Shown here piece by piece: positions 51,809-60,007 of a stretch of 64,000 nt of DNA. The translations under genes were made by a program, and so were the position numbers. The notes under the pieces are model-generated. The model ran no database searches and was not told where the DNA came from. It was given only the letters and a program-made list of their open reading frames with translations. The stretch covers positions 1,674,001-1,738,000 of the forward strand of contig CAWGTU010000001.1 of the NCBI GenBank assembly GCA_963825635.1. The letters run 5' to 3'. How positions within the stretch are numbered: position 1 is the first letter of the stretch; the number at the start of each line of letters is the position of its first letter. This DNA comes from JAOUEA01 sp963825635. GTDB lineage: Bacteria > Actinomycetota > UBA4738 > HRBIN12.

Positions 51809-52669
51809 ATGACCGAGGAACGAGTCACCCGCCAGGTGATCGACGGTCACAGCCACATCGGTGAGATGGCCGCGTGGCAGTTCTACGATCTCAAGGAGCC
51901 GGTCAAGCCGACGGTCTACGAGTTCGCGTCCGGTAAGGAGTACCTGGGCCATATGGACGGGCTCGGCGTCGAGCGGGCGCTCGTTCTCCCCAACTACGGC
52001 ATCCCCGTCCAAGAGCAACCCTTCTCGTTGAACCCGCTCGTACTGGACGCCGTCTCGTCTTCCGACCGTCTCCGCGGTGGCCTCTGGGTGTCGTTCCTGC
52101 CGCAGAACAAGGAGATGACCCTGGAGGCGCTGCGGCATGCCGGCGAAGCCGGCATCGTCGCGCTCAAGACGACGTTCCTCCTCGGCGGGAACCCCAACCC
52201 GGAGGAGTGGGACCAGGACACGGCCGAGGTCGCCGAGGCGTGCTTCGCCGCCGCCGAACAGCACGATCTCGTCTTCCATTTCCACACGAGCCCCGGCGGT
52301 AGCTCGGACATCAGTAACTTCATCCCGTTGATCGAGCGGTACGGCAAGCGCGTCAAGATCTACCTCGTGCACTTCGGCGGAGGGGTCTCCGGCCACATCC
52401 GGCTCGTGCCCCGCTTCCTCGACTGGGTGGAGGAGGGATACAAGGTCTACACCGACACGACGTGGGCGATCGGTTTCGGCGTGCGCTGGCTGCTCACCGA
52501 GATGGAACGGCGCGGTGTGGGACACGACCGGCTGCTCTTCGCATCCGATGAGCCGTGGAGCGACTTCTGGGGTGAGTACTGGAAGATCGCGGGGGCGCCC
52601 GTCAGTCAGGAGCTCAAGGATCGCGTCTTCGCCACCAACTACGAGGAGCTCTATGGCCACAAGGGTTGA
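51809..52669 (+). CDS. amidohydrolase-2 family hydrolase in the nitrilase position of a Nit1C-like cluster
   Basis: The protein has 286 residues of TIM-barrel hydrolase. The first metal motif is VIDGHSHIGEM, a barrel lysine is in GIVALKTTFLLGG, the histidine strand is DLVFHFHTSPGG, and the final metal aspartate is in LLFASDEPWSDFWG. GGGAGG precedes the ATG. It is followed with a 17-bp overlap by the radical SAM gene. In classical Nit1C clusters a nitrilase gene stands here. None is present, so this enzyme may do an analogous hydrolysis or decarboxylation on a different substrate. Confidence 0.82.
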   Translation: MTEERVTRQVIDGHSHIGEMAAWQFYDLKEPVKPTVYEFASGKEYLGHMDGLGVERALVLPNYGIPVQEQPFSLNPLVLDAVSSSDRLRGGLWVSFLPQNKEMTLEALRHAGEAGIVALKTTFLLGGNPNPEEWDQDTAEVAEACFAAAEQHDLVFHFHTSPGGSSDISNFIPLIERYGKRVKIYLVHFGGGVSGHIRLVPRFLDWVEEGYKVYTDTTWAIGFGVRWLLTEMERRGVGHDRLLFASDEPWSDFWGEYWKIAGAPVSQELKDRVFATNYEELYGHKG

Positions 52670-53816
52670 GGCGCCGGGGCCGACGCACGGCCCCGAGTTC
52701 GCCCGGCTCCTCGCGGAGGTGCAGAGCTACGGCGTCCGGGTCGAGGACGTGATCGAGGCCCGTGCATCGGGAGCTGGCCCCTCCGACGCCGGCATGGTGT
52801 ACATCGAAGGGAGCCCGGTCACGTTCCCCTTCGTGTCGGAGTTCGTCGAAGATTCGCCGTTCACGATCCGCCGCGTCGATGATGGCTGGGCGCTCTACCG
52901 TGACGGCGAGCGCCTGGCATCGGCCGACATCCCGCCGAAGCCCCGTTACTACGAGCTCGAGACCGCTGAGGGCATCCCCTACTGGCAGATCGCGCTGCTG
53001 CACCTGGACTCACTCGCGAGCACGGTGATCCAGACCTGCGTCTACTGGGGGAACGAGGACCAGTGCCGGTTCTGCGCGATCGAACGCTCTCTGGAAGCCG
53101 GTCGGACGATCCCGGTCAAGAGGCCGGAGCAGCTCGCCGAGGTGGCCGTGGCCGCCAAGGAACTCGACCACGTCGCCGATGTGACGCTCACGACCGGCAC
53201 GACGCGCGGCCCCGACAAGGGCGCCTTGTACGTCGCCCGGTGCGCCGATGCGATCAAGCGGGCCACCGGCCTTCCCGTCCAGGCGCAGTTCGAGCCACCG
53301 GAAGACCTCTCGGTGCTCGAGACCGTGAAGGAGCTCGGCGTCGACACCGTGGGGATCCACGTGGAATCGCTCGATCAGGAAGTGCTCGACCGCATCGCGC
53401 CCGCGAAGGGTCGCACCGGGGTCGAGGGCTATTTCCGCTGCTGGGAGCGGGCGGTCGAGATCTTCGGACCCGGGCAGGTGACGACCTACGTGATCCTCGG
53501 CATGGGCGAGGACCCGCGGCACACCGCCGAACAGTGCCGGCGGGCCGTCGACATGGGGGTGTACCCGTTCGTCGTCCCGCTCCGCCCGGTGCCGGGCAGC
53601 CTGATGGAGGATCTGCTCCCGCCTCCCCCCGACTACGTGGAGTCGATGTACCGCCAGGTCGTTCCGTACGTGGTGGAGCACGGCCTCGGGTCGTGGGACG
53701 TGAACGCCGGATGCGCCCGATGCCGGGCGTGCTCCGGCATGAGCGCGCTCGAAGGGATCGCCGATGGGCGAGACGAGCAAGGCCGTCGCCTCCTCCCCCT
53801 CGTCGAGTTCCGCTGA
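52653..53816 (+). CDS. radical SAM protein, MSMEG_0568/Sll0785-like (NitD)
   Basis: The protein has 387 residues. The cluster cysteines are Cys129, Cys138 and Cys141 in TCVYWGNEDQCRFCAIE, a CX8CX2C spacing that differs from the classical CX3CX2C. TTGTTRGPDKGALYV and GIHVESLDQEVLDRI follow, and a C-terminal cysteine cluster (AGCARCRACSGM) may bind a second iron-sulfur centre. This architecture matches MSMEG_0568-family radical SAM proteins of Nit1C clusters. The reaction is unknown. It overlaps both neighbouring genes. Confidence 0.87.
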   Translation: MATRVEAPGPTHGPEFARLLAEVQSYGVRVEDVIEARASGAGPSDAGMVYIEGSPVTFPFVSEFVEDSPFTIRRVDDGWALYRDGERLASADIPPKPRYYELETAEGIPYWQIALLHLDSLASTVIQTCVYWGNEDQCRFCAIERSLEAGRTIPVKRPEQLAEVAVAAKELDHVADVTLTTGTTRGPDKGALYVARCADAIKRATGLPVQAQFEPPEDLSVLETVKELGVDTVGIHVESLDQEVLDRIAPAKGRTGVEGYFRCWERAVEIFGPGQVTTYVILGMGEDPRHTAEQCRRAVDMGVYPFVVPLRPVPGSLMEDLLPPPPDYVESMYRQVVPYVVEHGLGSWDVNAGCARCRACSGMSALEGIADGRDEQGRRLLPLVEFR

Positions 53817-54291
53817 GGGACACGACCGCGCGGGCCTCGAGCTCGCGTGCCGCGTGGCCACGACGGTCCCGGACGTGTTGCTCCATCACGAGATCCGCCG
53901 CGCCGTGTTCGTCGAGGAGCAGGGGATCTTCCGAGGCTCGGACCGCGACGAGCGCGACGACGACCATGAGACGATCAAGGTGCTCGGGGTCGGAGGCGGC
54001 ATCGCCGGCGGGGCGGTCCGGCTCTACCCGTTCGGCGAGCCGGGGCTATGGCGTGGGGATCGACTGGCGGTGCTCCCCGCGTTCCGCAAGCACGGCCTCG
54101 GCGGCCCCCTGGTCCGCTTCGCCGTGCGGACCGCCGGGGAGCTCGGCGGCGAGCTGATGGTCGCCTTCATCCAGCCTCAGAACGTGGAGTACTTCCGCAA
54201 GCTGGGGTGGAGACCGACCGGCGCTCCCCGCGATCACGTCGGATTGCCGCACCAGCGGATGGTCATCGACCTGCACGGCGGCCGCCGCTAG
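53764..54291 (+). CDS. GNAT acetyltransferase, MSMEG_0567/Sll0786-like (NitE)
   Basis: The protein has 175 residues. After a Ser-rich start, RRAVFVEEQGIF and the acetyl-CoA-binding strand/loop RLAVLPAFRKHGLGGPLVRF are characteristic GNAT elements, with QPQNVEYFRKLGWRP at the end. This pattern fits the Nit1C acetyltransferase. It starts within the radical SAM gene (53-bp overlap) and its end overlaps the convergent AIR-synthase-like gene by 4 bp. Confidence 0.85.
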   Translation: MGETSKAVASSPSSSSAEGHDRAGLELACRVATTVPDVLLHHEIRRAVFVEEQGIFRGSDRDERDDDHETIKVLGVGGGIAGGAVRLYPFGEPGLWRGDRLAVLPAFRKHGLGGPLVRFAVRTAGELGGELMVAFIQPQNVEYFRKLGWRPTGAPRDHVGLPHQRMVIDLHGGRR

Positions 54292-55256
54292 GTGCCGCCG
54301 AGGCCGGTCACGTCCTCTCGGGCGAGATCGAGGAGCACGGCTTCCTCAGCACCGAGCCGAACCCGCAACGCGCCGCTGTCGTCGAGCACGCCCACCGCCT
54401 CGCAGGCCAGTCCCCGCTCGACGAAGACGGCTCGGCAGTCCTCGACATGGTCCTGCGGCACGCACAAGAGGAACCCGAACGACGGGAAGGCGTCGAGCCA
54501 CGGTCCGATCGGGACGTGGGCGGGACGCGGGATCGCGTCCAGGTCGACCACGACGCCCGACCGGGTGGGCTCCAGGAGCATCGCGAGCGAACCGAGCATC
54601 CCCGCCATGCTGATGTCCTTGGCCGCTCGGCACCATCCTCGCTCGGCGATCGTCGGCAGCACCTCGACGTCGCCGGCCAGAGCGTCCTCCCGCTCACGGA
54701 GCGACGAGAAGAACGGGAAGTCGGGATGGAGCCGGCCGTCGGGAGCGGCCGCGACCAGCAACACGAGGCCTGCGCGAGCGTTCGACGACGCCAGGACCGT
54801 CCCGGCCCGCCCTACGATGAACGCCGACACCGAGGGCGGCCCGTCTCGCAGGGTGAGATGGCCACCCACGACCGGGATCCCGTAGAGCTGCGCGGCGCGT
54901 CGGATGCCCTCCAGAACAGGGCGCGCGATCGATTCCGAGCCGACGATCGTGTCGACGAGGCCGAGCGATCGCCCGCCCATCGCGGCGATGTCGTTCACGT
55001 TCGCGACGACCGCGGCCATCCCCGCTCCGTGGGGGTCCGCCTCGACGAACGGGGGCCAGATCGCCTCGCCGGCGGCGAGCATCGATCCGTCTGGGCCGGT
55101 GGAGACGACGGCGGCGTCGTCCCCCGGCCCATGGACCCAGTCAGTGGGCCCGAGGGTCTCGGCCACGAGACCGATCGACGCCTTGGCGCGCCGCCCTGCG
55201 TGCTCCCGGAAGCGCCGGGCGACGCCGGAAAGCGGTGCCTCGGGCTCGTCGGGCAT
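54288..55256 (-). CDS. AIR-synthase-like protein, Sll0787-type (NitF)
   Basis: The protein has 322 residues of PurM/SelD/ThiL superfamily fold. Recognisable parts are VHGPGDDAAVV, MAAVVANVNDIAAMGGRSLG, VVGGHLTLRDGPPSVSAFIVG and AKDISMAGMLGSLAMLLEP. Nit1C clusters carry an AIR-synthase-like protein of this sort. Here it is on the opposite strand, facing the GNAT gene. It should bind ATP and activate a small substrate. True purine AIR synthase is unlikely given the neighbourhood and short length. Confidence 0.85.
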   Translation of the reverse strand: MPDEPEAPLSGVARRFREHAGRRAKASIGLVAETLGPTDWVHGPGDDAAVVSTGPDGSMLAAGEAIWPPFVEADPHGAGMAAVVANVNDIAAMGGRSLGLVDTIVGSESIARPVLEGIRRAAQLYGIPVVGGHLTLRDGPPSVSAFIVGRAGTVLASSNARAGLVLLVAAAPDGRLHPDFPFFSSLREREDALAGDVEVLPTIAERGWCRAAKDISMAGMLGSLAMLLEPTRSGVVVDLDAIPRPAHVPIGPWLDAFPSFGFLLCVPQDHVEDCRAVFVERGLACEAVGVLDDSGALRVRLGAEEAVLLDLAREDVTGLGGT

Positions 55257-55301
55257 GAACCCAGCCTAGTACCGGGCCGCGGTGGCGTCCGGAGGAACCG
55301 G

Positions 55302-55366
55302 ATCGAGAGCGATCCGATCTCGATTGACCGCTCCTAGGCGGTCAGGTAGGTTCCCCGGAGGGAAAC
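55302..55366. promoter_or_regulatory. three stacked inverted repeats in a divergent intergenic region
   Basis: Between the AIR-synthase-like gene and the secreted-protein gene lie three dyads: ATCGAGA-N9-TCTCGAT (55302-55324), GACCGC-TCCTAG-GCGGTC (55326-55343) and GGTTCCC-CGGA-GGGAAAC (55349-55366, one mismatch). None is followed by a T-run. The third resembles the GTTTCC/GGAAAC dyad at 51771. They are likely operators for one or more regulators of both divergent genes. Confidence 0.5.
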
Positions 55367-55397
55367 TCGGATCGGTGTCCGCGAGAGGAGTGGCTCC

Positions 55398-56057
55398 ATG
55401 CGAAGGACCCTCGTCGGCATCGTCGTTCTCTGTATCACCTCGGTGATGGTGCTTCCTGCCGCCGCCGGCACGTCCGCCGTCTATCCACCTGGGGACTCAC
55501 CGCTCGGGACGGACCACAGTGCCTGGGAAGGCACCTACCAGGTCTGGATGACCGAGATCCCTCGTGGGAGGAATCCGATCAACCACCCCGAGAGCCCTCT
55601 CAACTGTGAGACCGTCGACGGGGTCGTATTCCTCGGACCGACGGGAGCCAACTGTGACGTGCCTGCAGGAACGCCGGCCGCGTTCTCGGTGGGGACGGGC
55701 TTCTGGGAGTGCTCGACGGCCGAGGGCCTCGGAGAGACCTATCACCAGCTCCGTCGGTGCGCGACGAGACGCTTCGCTCGCGATATCAACGCCGACGTCT
55801 ATCACCAGCGGATCCTGATCGACGGAGAACGCCTCAGCAGGAACCGGCGCTGGATCTTCCTCACTCCCGGAGAGATCATCGACTTCCCAGAGAAGAACAT
55901 CTGGCATGCCGAACCGGGCCCGAGCAAGTCGGTGACGAAGGGCTTCTTCTTCATCCTGCAGCCTCTCGACCCGGGACTCCACACGATCCGCGTGAGGGTG
56001 CGGGATGAAGTGATCGGGAAGTTCCGATTCGTCTGGAAGCTCAACGCGGTGACCTAA
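55398..56057 (+). CDS. secreted protein of unknown function
   Basis: The protein has 219 residues with a clear signal peptide (MRRTLVGIVVLCITSVMVLP, cleavage near AAAG). The mature part is rich in aromatic residues and has Cys in NCETVDG, NCDVP, WECS and RRCATRR, suggesting disulfides. The beta-rich end (ILQPLDPGLHTIRVRVRDE) looks like an immunoglobulin-like or jelly-roll fold. AGAGGAG precedes the ATG. No family is recognised. Confidence 0.7.
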   Translation: MRRTLVGIVVLCITSVMVLPAAAGTSAVYPPGDSPLGTDHSAWEGTYQVWMTEIPRGRNPINHPESPLNCETVDGVVFLGPTGANCDVPAGTPAAFSVGTGFWECSTAEGLGETYHQLRRCATRRFARDINADVYHQRILIDGERLSRNRRWIFLTPGEIIDFPEKNIWHAEPGPSKSVTKGFFFILQPLDPGLHTIRVRVRDEVIGKFRFVWKLNAVT

Positions 56058-56102
56058 GGTCGAAGGGGATGGATCGCCCGTGAGATCGGACGCGCGCCGG
56101 CG

Positions 56103-56276
56103 CTACGACCTCTGAGCGACGCGACCCCAGAACTTCGGCTTGCCCTGCTCGATCGGCATCCCGCATCCGGAGCACACGGTCGCGCCACTCTCCCGAGCCC
56201 GATCGCAGACCGTGCAGTCGGGCGCTCCCCACCGGATGTTCATATAGGCCGTCCAGGCATCTTCGTGGTCTGTCAT
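56103..56276 (-). CDS. small zinc-ribbon protein (57 residues)
   Basis: A short ORF starts MTDHEDAWTAYMNIRWGAP and carries two CxxC knuckles (CTVC and CSGC) 15 residues apart, followed by GMPIEQGKPKFWGR. It probably binds one zinc ion. It is convergent with the secreted protein gene. A role in protein or nucleic-acid contact is possible but unsupported. Confidence 0.6.
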   Translation of the reverse strand: MTDHEDAWTAYMNIRWGAPDCTVCDRARESGATVCSGCGMPIEQGKPKFWGRVAQRS

Positions 56277-56545
56277 CGATTCCGGCTCCTCGTTCCGATC
56301 GTCTGTGGTTGGCATCGGCACGTGACCGCTCGCGGCCCATGGCACCTTGCAGCCGGATCCGTCTCCCCTCGTACCGGCGGCAAGGTACGACCATCGCGCT
56401 GTCGATGGTCCGCTGCACGAAGGCGCATCGGGCGGTTCACGAGCACGCGCTGGGTCACGTCAGCTTGGCCCGGGCACTCCCGCACTCGACGTAGGGACGT
56501 GGACCCTTCAACGGGGCATGACCCATCCGTAGGCTGACCGCCCCG

Positions 56546-56656
56546 ATGGAACTCTCCATCCCATCCCTTCACGCCGATCTCGCCGCGCCCATGTTGTTGA
56601 TCGTGTGTTCGATCGCCACGATCGCCTACACGGCGCTCCGAGCCGCGAGGCGCTGA
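56546..56656 (+). CDS. candidate single-pass membrane microprotein (36 residues)
   Basis: A short ORF beginning MELSIPSLHADLAAP has one hydrophobic segment (MLLIVCSIATIAYTALRA) and a basic end (RAARR), the charge layout of a small membrane protein. No Shine-Dalgarno sequence is evident. The 269 bp before it (56277-56545) contain no other convincing gene. Confidence 0.35.
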   Translation: MELSIPSLHADLAAPMLLIVCSIATIAYTALRAARR

Positions 56657-56706
56657 ACGACCGCGAAGGGCAGAGCATCGGGCGTGGCGCATGCGACTGG
56701 TCACGT

Positions 56707-56892
56707 TCAGTGAGCGGCCGCCATGTCGCCTACCAGCGCACCCAGGCCCACCACGAAGAGCCCGCCTCCCAGTGCCACTGTTCCCAACTGCAGGAGTCCG
56801 ATTCGTCCGACTCTGAGAAGGCGCACCGGAGTGCCTACGACGCCGAGCACGACGATCGCCGCGCCGAGAGACGTGAGAGTCAAGGAGATCAC
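56707..56892 (-). CDS. small membrane protein (61 residues)
   Basis: From a GTG the frame gives two hydrophobic segments (LTSLGAAIVVLGVVG and LLQLGTVALGGGLFVVGLGAL) separated by a basic turn (RLLRVGRIG), a plausible helical hairpin in the membrane, ending GDMAAAH. The start is uncertain and no ribosome site is seen. Its function is unknown. Confidence 0.4.
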   Translation of the reverse strand: MISLTLTSLGAAIVVLGVVGTPVRLLRVGRIGLLQLGTVALGGGLFVVGLGALVGDMAAAH

Positions 56893-57044
56893 CGGGGAAA
56901 GTGCTCCTCTGATCGGGGATGGGGACACGCCAGTCGTATGCCTACTCGGGCGTCGGCGCAAACCCGCACGTGTCACACGGCGGCCCGTCCGGATGATCGG
57001 CGCGTTGCGACGGAGGAAGCGGAGCGATGGCAGATCTCATGGCC

Positions 57045-57440
57045 CTATCCACCACGGACGCGGAACTTCAGCGCTCCCCAGGGGTTCCCATCTGACCACC
57101 AGCTCGCGCGATAGACGCCGCGACCCTCGAAGGGATAGTTCTCGCGCCAGTCCACCGAGGACCCGAAGATCCCCCCGTGGAGCCGACGAGCTCGGAAGGT
57201 GTGGCAGGTCTGGTCTCCTCGCTGCGGCTCCACCTTGCGGACGCAGACCTCATGCCGGCGCACGTACCTGAAGAGCATCCCGACCCGGAGCCTCCGGACC
57301 CCGTCGATCTTCCTGACGCTGATACAGCTGTCCCCGCTTGGATCGCACCTCGTGTGCGGGAACTCTCCAGCGACGGCGGGAGTGGAGAGAAGGCCGGCGA
57401 CCATGCCGACGAGCAACACCGCTACGACCACCTTCGTCAC
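57045..57440 (-). CDS. small secreted protein of unknown function
   Basis: The protein has 131 residues with a signal peptide (MTKVVVAVLLVGMVAGLLST, AVAG). The mature part contains four cysteines (TRCDPSGDSCIS, HEVCVRK, DQTCHTF), Arg-rich strands and a WWSDGNPWGALKFRVRGG end. The AGGAGG site seven bases before the GTG start supports translation. Four Cys suggest two disulfides. No family is recognised. Confidence 0.65.
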   Translation of the reverse strand: MTKVVVAVLLVGMVAGLLSTPAVAGEFPHTRCDPSGDSCISVRKIDGVRRLRVGMLFRYVRRHEVCVRKVEPQRGDQTCHTFRARRLHGGIFGSSVDWRENYPFEGRGVYRASWWSDGNPWGALKFRVRGG

Positions 57441-57699
57441 GCCTGGACCTCCTGGCTCGGGTCACGTGAACGTATGCCTGGATGCGAAACCGGGTCAAAC
57501 CGAGCGAGCCCTTCTGTACGCCACCTCCCGCTCGCCGGAGCTTTGGGCGTGGGTGTCCGCAAGCGGCGACAACTTGGTCGGAGCGCCCTGGCCTCACGCA
57601 TCGCCACATCGGACGATGCCGCTCGACCGCCGGGCAGCCTCTGTGTGAGACGGTTGGGTTGACGACGCTACACACGTGCGCACGAAGGGAGCCAGCCGA

Positions 57700-58776
57700 A
57701 TGAGGATCGCGGTGCTGGGGGCCGGCGGTGGAGGGCTCGCGGTCGCCTACGAGTGGACGAGTCAGGGGCATGAGGTCGCGCTGTACGCACAACATGCCCA
57801 TGAGCATCATCTGGTGCCGGTCCGAGAGCGCGGCGGGATCCAAGCCGAGGGCAAGCTTGAGGGGTTCGTGACTCTGGCGACGGTCACCACCGACATCGCC
57901 GAGGCGCTGGACGGCGTGGATGCGGTCTTCGTCGTCGGCCCCGCCTATGCCACGGAGCCGTTCGGCCGTGACACTCGCGGGCACCTACGCCCCGGGATGA
58001 CCGTGGTGGTCTGCCCCAGCTCGTGCGTCGGCAGCCTGGCCTTCAAGCACGCCGCGGGGTTGGACCTCCATGACGAGAGCGTCGTCGTGGGAGAGACGAG
58101 CACGCTCCCGTACGCCGCACGCGCATCGATGCACGCCAGCGTGCGGATCTTCCACCGGTTCGACACCGGCTTCTCGGCCGCTGCCGCCCCGCGCAGCAAC
58201 ACACCTCGCCTGCTCGAGGTCCTGCGGCAGGTGTACCGAAACACCGACGAGGCCGCGGGGATCTTCCAGACCACGCTGCAGAACGGCAACCCGGTGATCC
58301 ATCCGGCCGTCACCTTGCTCAACGCCGCCCTCATCGAACGCACGGGTGGTGACTTCATGTTCTATGAGGAGGGGGTGACCGAGGCGGTCGGTCGCCTCAT
58401 GGAGGCGGTCGACGGCGAGCGGCTCTCGATCGCCAGGGCCTTGGGCGTGGAGATCCTCTCCGAGCCCGATCTCGGGGTTCGGCAGGGCTACATGAGCGAG
58501 TCCAACTACTCCACCGGGTACTCCACCGCCCCCGGCTTTCGTGGCATCAAGGCGCAGGAAGAGCTTCACCACCGCTACCTGACCGAGGACGTGGGCTACT
58601 CGATGGTGTTCCTCACCGACCTGGCTCGGCATCTGTCGGTGCCGACCCCCACCATGGATGCCGTCATCCGCATCGCCTCGATCGTCGCGGGCGAAGACTT
58701 CGCCACCGAGCGAGCCCGCACGATGGACACGATGGGCCTGTCCGGCCTGACGCCAGAACAGCTCGCGGTGTACTGA
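57700..58776 (+). CDS. NAD/NADP octopine/nopaline-type (opine) dehydrogenase family protein
   Basis: The protein has 358 residues. The Rossmann site is MRIAVLGAGGGGLAVAYEW near the start. The middle has VFVVGPAYATEPFG and a catalytic-type histidine in NGNPVIHPAVTLLNAALIER, both typical of opine dehydrogenases, with a helical C-terminal domain (YSMVFLTDLARHLSVPTP). These enzymes reductively condense an amino acid with a keto acid, or the reverse. AAGGGAG precedes the ATG. It stands alone, with no transporter or partner gene, so its substrate is unknown. Confidence 0.85.
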   Translation: MRIAVLGAGGGGLAVAYEWTSQGHEVALYAQHAHEHHLVPVRERGGIQAEGKLEGFVTLATVTTDIAEALDGVDAVFVVGPAYATEPFGRDTRGHLRPGMTVVVCPSSCVGSLAFKHAAGLDLHDESVVVGETSTLPYAARASMHASVRIFHRFDTGFSAAAAPRSNTPRLLEVLRQVYRNTDEAAGIFQTTLQNGNPVIHPAVTLLNAALIERTGGDFMFYEEGVTEAVGRLMEAVDGERLSIARALGVEILSEPDLGVRQGYMSESNYSTGYSTAPGFRGIKAQEELHHRYLTEDVGYSMVFLTDLARHLSVPTPTMDAVIRIASIVAGEDFATERARTMDTMGLSGLTPEQLAVY

Positions 58777-58800
58777 CCGGGAGATCCGACCGCGGATCTC

Positions 58801-58842
58801 GGTGGACCCAAGTTTAGAGTCGAACGCCTGATCTCTTGGCTT
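58801..58842 (-). repeat. degenerate tRNA-Ala-like 3' fragment
   Basis: Read on the minus strand this has GCCAAGAGATCAGG, GTTCGACTC and CTTGGGTCCACCG, matching the variable-loop, T-loop and acceptor 3' part of the fragment at 60658, with changes in the T stem (TAAA replacing CC). It abuts the truncated partner gene of the XRE module. It is not a functional tRNA and may be an old attachment-site remnant. Confidence 0.5.
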
Positions 58843-59215
58843 TCGAGCTCTCGTCCGCAGGTCGTCGTCGGCTTCGAGGTCGGCCAGGAGTTCCCCCGGG
58901 CCAGGGTTCCTCACCAGAAGCTCGGCAACGATATGGGAACGGTCGGGCGACGAGCAGAACAGGTAGGTGATGAGGTCGTCGCGGAGCGCGTCTGGGATGG
59001 TCTCGTTCATCCCGCTCGCTCTTCCGCGAGCCGGTCTTTGGCCACCCGCACAACTCGACGATCCGCTCGTACAGGTCGTTCGTGATGTGCATCTCGCCGG
59101 CCTCGAGCGCCTGGTACTCGGCGAGCGTCAGACCGAGCCGCCCGGCCATCTGCACCTCGTGCAGCCCCATCCGCTCACGGTCTCGAGGAAGGTGCTGCAC
59201 GAGGATCGGGAGCAT
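58814..59215 (-). CDS. small XRE-like protein (copy 1)
   Basis: The product begins MLPILVQHLPRDRERMGLHE, then QMAGRLGLTLAEYQALEAGE and NDLYERIVELCGWP, a compact helix-turn-helix-like domain resembling XRE regulators. The partial copy at the right window edge stops shortly after CGWP. In this copy the frame continues for about 70 further residues that overlap the partner gene in another frame and are probably not meaningful. The natural C-terminus may have been lost. Confidence 0.55.
   Translation of the reverse strand: MLPILVQHLPRDRERMGLHEVQMAGRLGLTLAEYQALEAGEMHITNDLYERIVELCGWPKTGSRKSERDERDHPRRAPRRPHHLPVLLVARPFPYRCRASGEEPWPGGTPGRPRSRRRPADESSKAKRSGVRL
58843..59010 (-). pseudogene. truncated copy of small partner gene of an XRE module
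   Basis: From the ATG the product reads MNETIPDALRDDLITYLFCS, then SPDRSHIVAELLVRNPGPGE, then DLEADDDLRTR, closely matching the 66-residue protein encoded at 63041-63241. The match ends at the tRNA-like fragment, where the intact copy continues ARLEIELLAQGDE. The reading frame then runs on through the tRNA-like sequence. I read it as a gene cut by recombination at that point. The intact family is short, acidic and helical, with no recognised function. Confidence 0.6.
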
Positions 59216-59299
59216 GGCTCAAGCCAGCCGGGCCGGTTGCGCCAAGGCCCCTTAGTGGGCGACCATGGCTGGAGCGCAGGAGCAGGAGAGGAAGGGGAA

Positions 59300-59572
59300 A
59301 TGATTCTCGCAACGGTGAAGATCGCCGATTTCGACCGGTTCTTGAGCGCCTTCTCGACCATGGGTCTTGAGAAGCGCAAGCAGCACGGGTCCAATGGAGC
59401 GAGGGTCTTCCGTGATCCCAACGACCAGAATCGCGCATGGGTTCTCATCGACTTGGATGCGGAGGGCTGGCAGAACTTCATGTCCGACCCCGAAATGCCA
59501 GCGGTCTTCCAAGAAGCCGGCGTCGAAGGACGACCTCAGGCCGCAGAGCTCGGCGGTCAGTACGACGCTTAG
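59300..59572 (+). CDS. small alpha/beta protein of unknown function (90 residues)
   Basis: The product starts MILATVKIADFDRFLSAFST, continues RKQHGSNGARVFRDPNDQNR and AWVLIDLDAEGWQNFMSDPE, and ends with PQAAELGGQYDA. The strand-helix-strand order and size recall the dimeric alpha-beta barrel (antibiotic monooxygenase/EthD) fold, but this is an impression only. AGGAGAGGAAGGGG upstream is a strong ribosome site. It is divergent from XRE copy 1. Confidence 0.65.
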   Translation: MILATVKIADFDRFLSAFSTMGLEKRKQHGSNGARVFRDPNDQNRAWVLIDLDAEGWQNFMSDPEMPAVFQEAGVEGRPQAAELGGQYDA

Positions 59573-60007
59573 TCAGACCTCCTGGTCACCAGGGCAGATG
59601 CTGAACCGGGATCGGGAGCATGGCCCAGGCTAGCCCGTCATACAGACGCAGACGGTCTTACACAACCCCGACGTGAGGAGTAGCCTCAAGGGACCGACGC
59701 AGCTCCGAATCGGTCGGACCCTACAACCCGCAGAAGCCGGGGGTCCGCGACCTAGGACACCCGTCGGGACGGAGGAGGCCCCCGGGCTCGCTCAGTCGCT
59801 CGGGGGTCCCTGCGTGTCTCGACCAACTGGCGGCGTCCGGTCCCGGATCCATCATCGTCTGCCAGACCTCGGCGACTTGAACGGAGGTTCCACTTCGGGC
59901 GCCGACAACCATCTGATGCCAGACACCGTTCGTTCTTTAGGCTGATGCGTTACGGGGCGCGCCGTCGGATAACAGACATAGAAGTTCCCCAACGATCGGA
60001 AGCTGAG
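59573..60007. other. low-coding stretch with an XRE start remnant and a G/C hairpin
   Basis: No convincing gene is seen. At 59594-59621 (minus strand) the start of the XRE gene recurs as MLPIPVQHLPW and then stops, a third, mostly lost copy. At 59777-59809 an imperfect hairpin (left arm GGCCCCCGGGC, right arm GCTCGGGGGTCC) lacks a T-run. Confidence 0.5.

Noticed and set aside
59777..59809. Intrinsic terminator
   Set aside because: The hairpin arms are imperfect, there is no T-run and no convincing gene ends just upstream on either strand.
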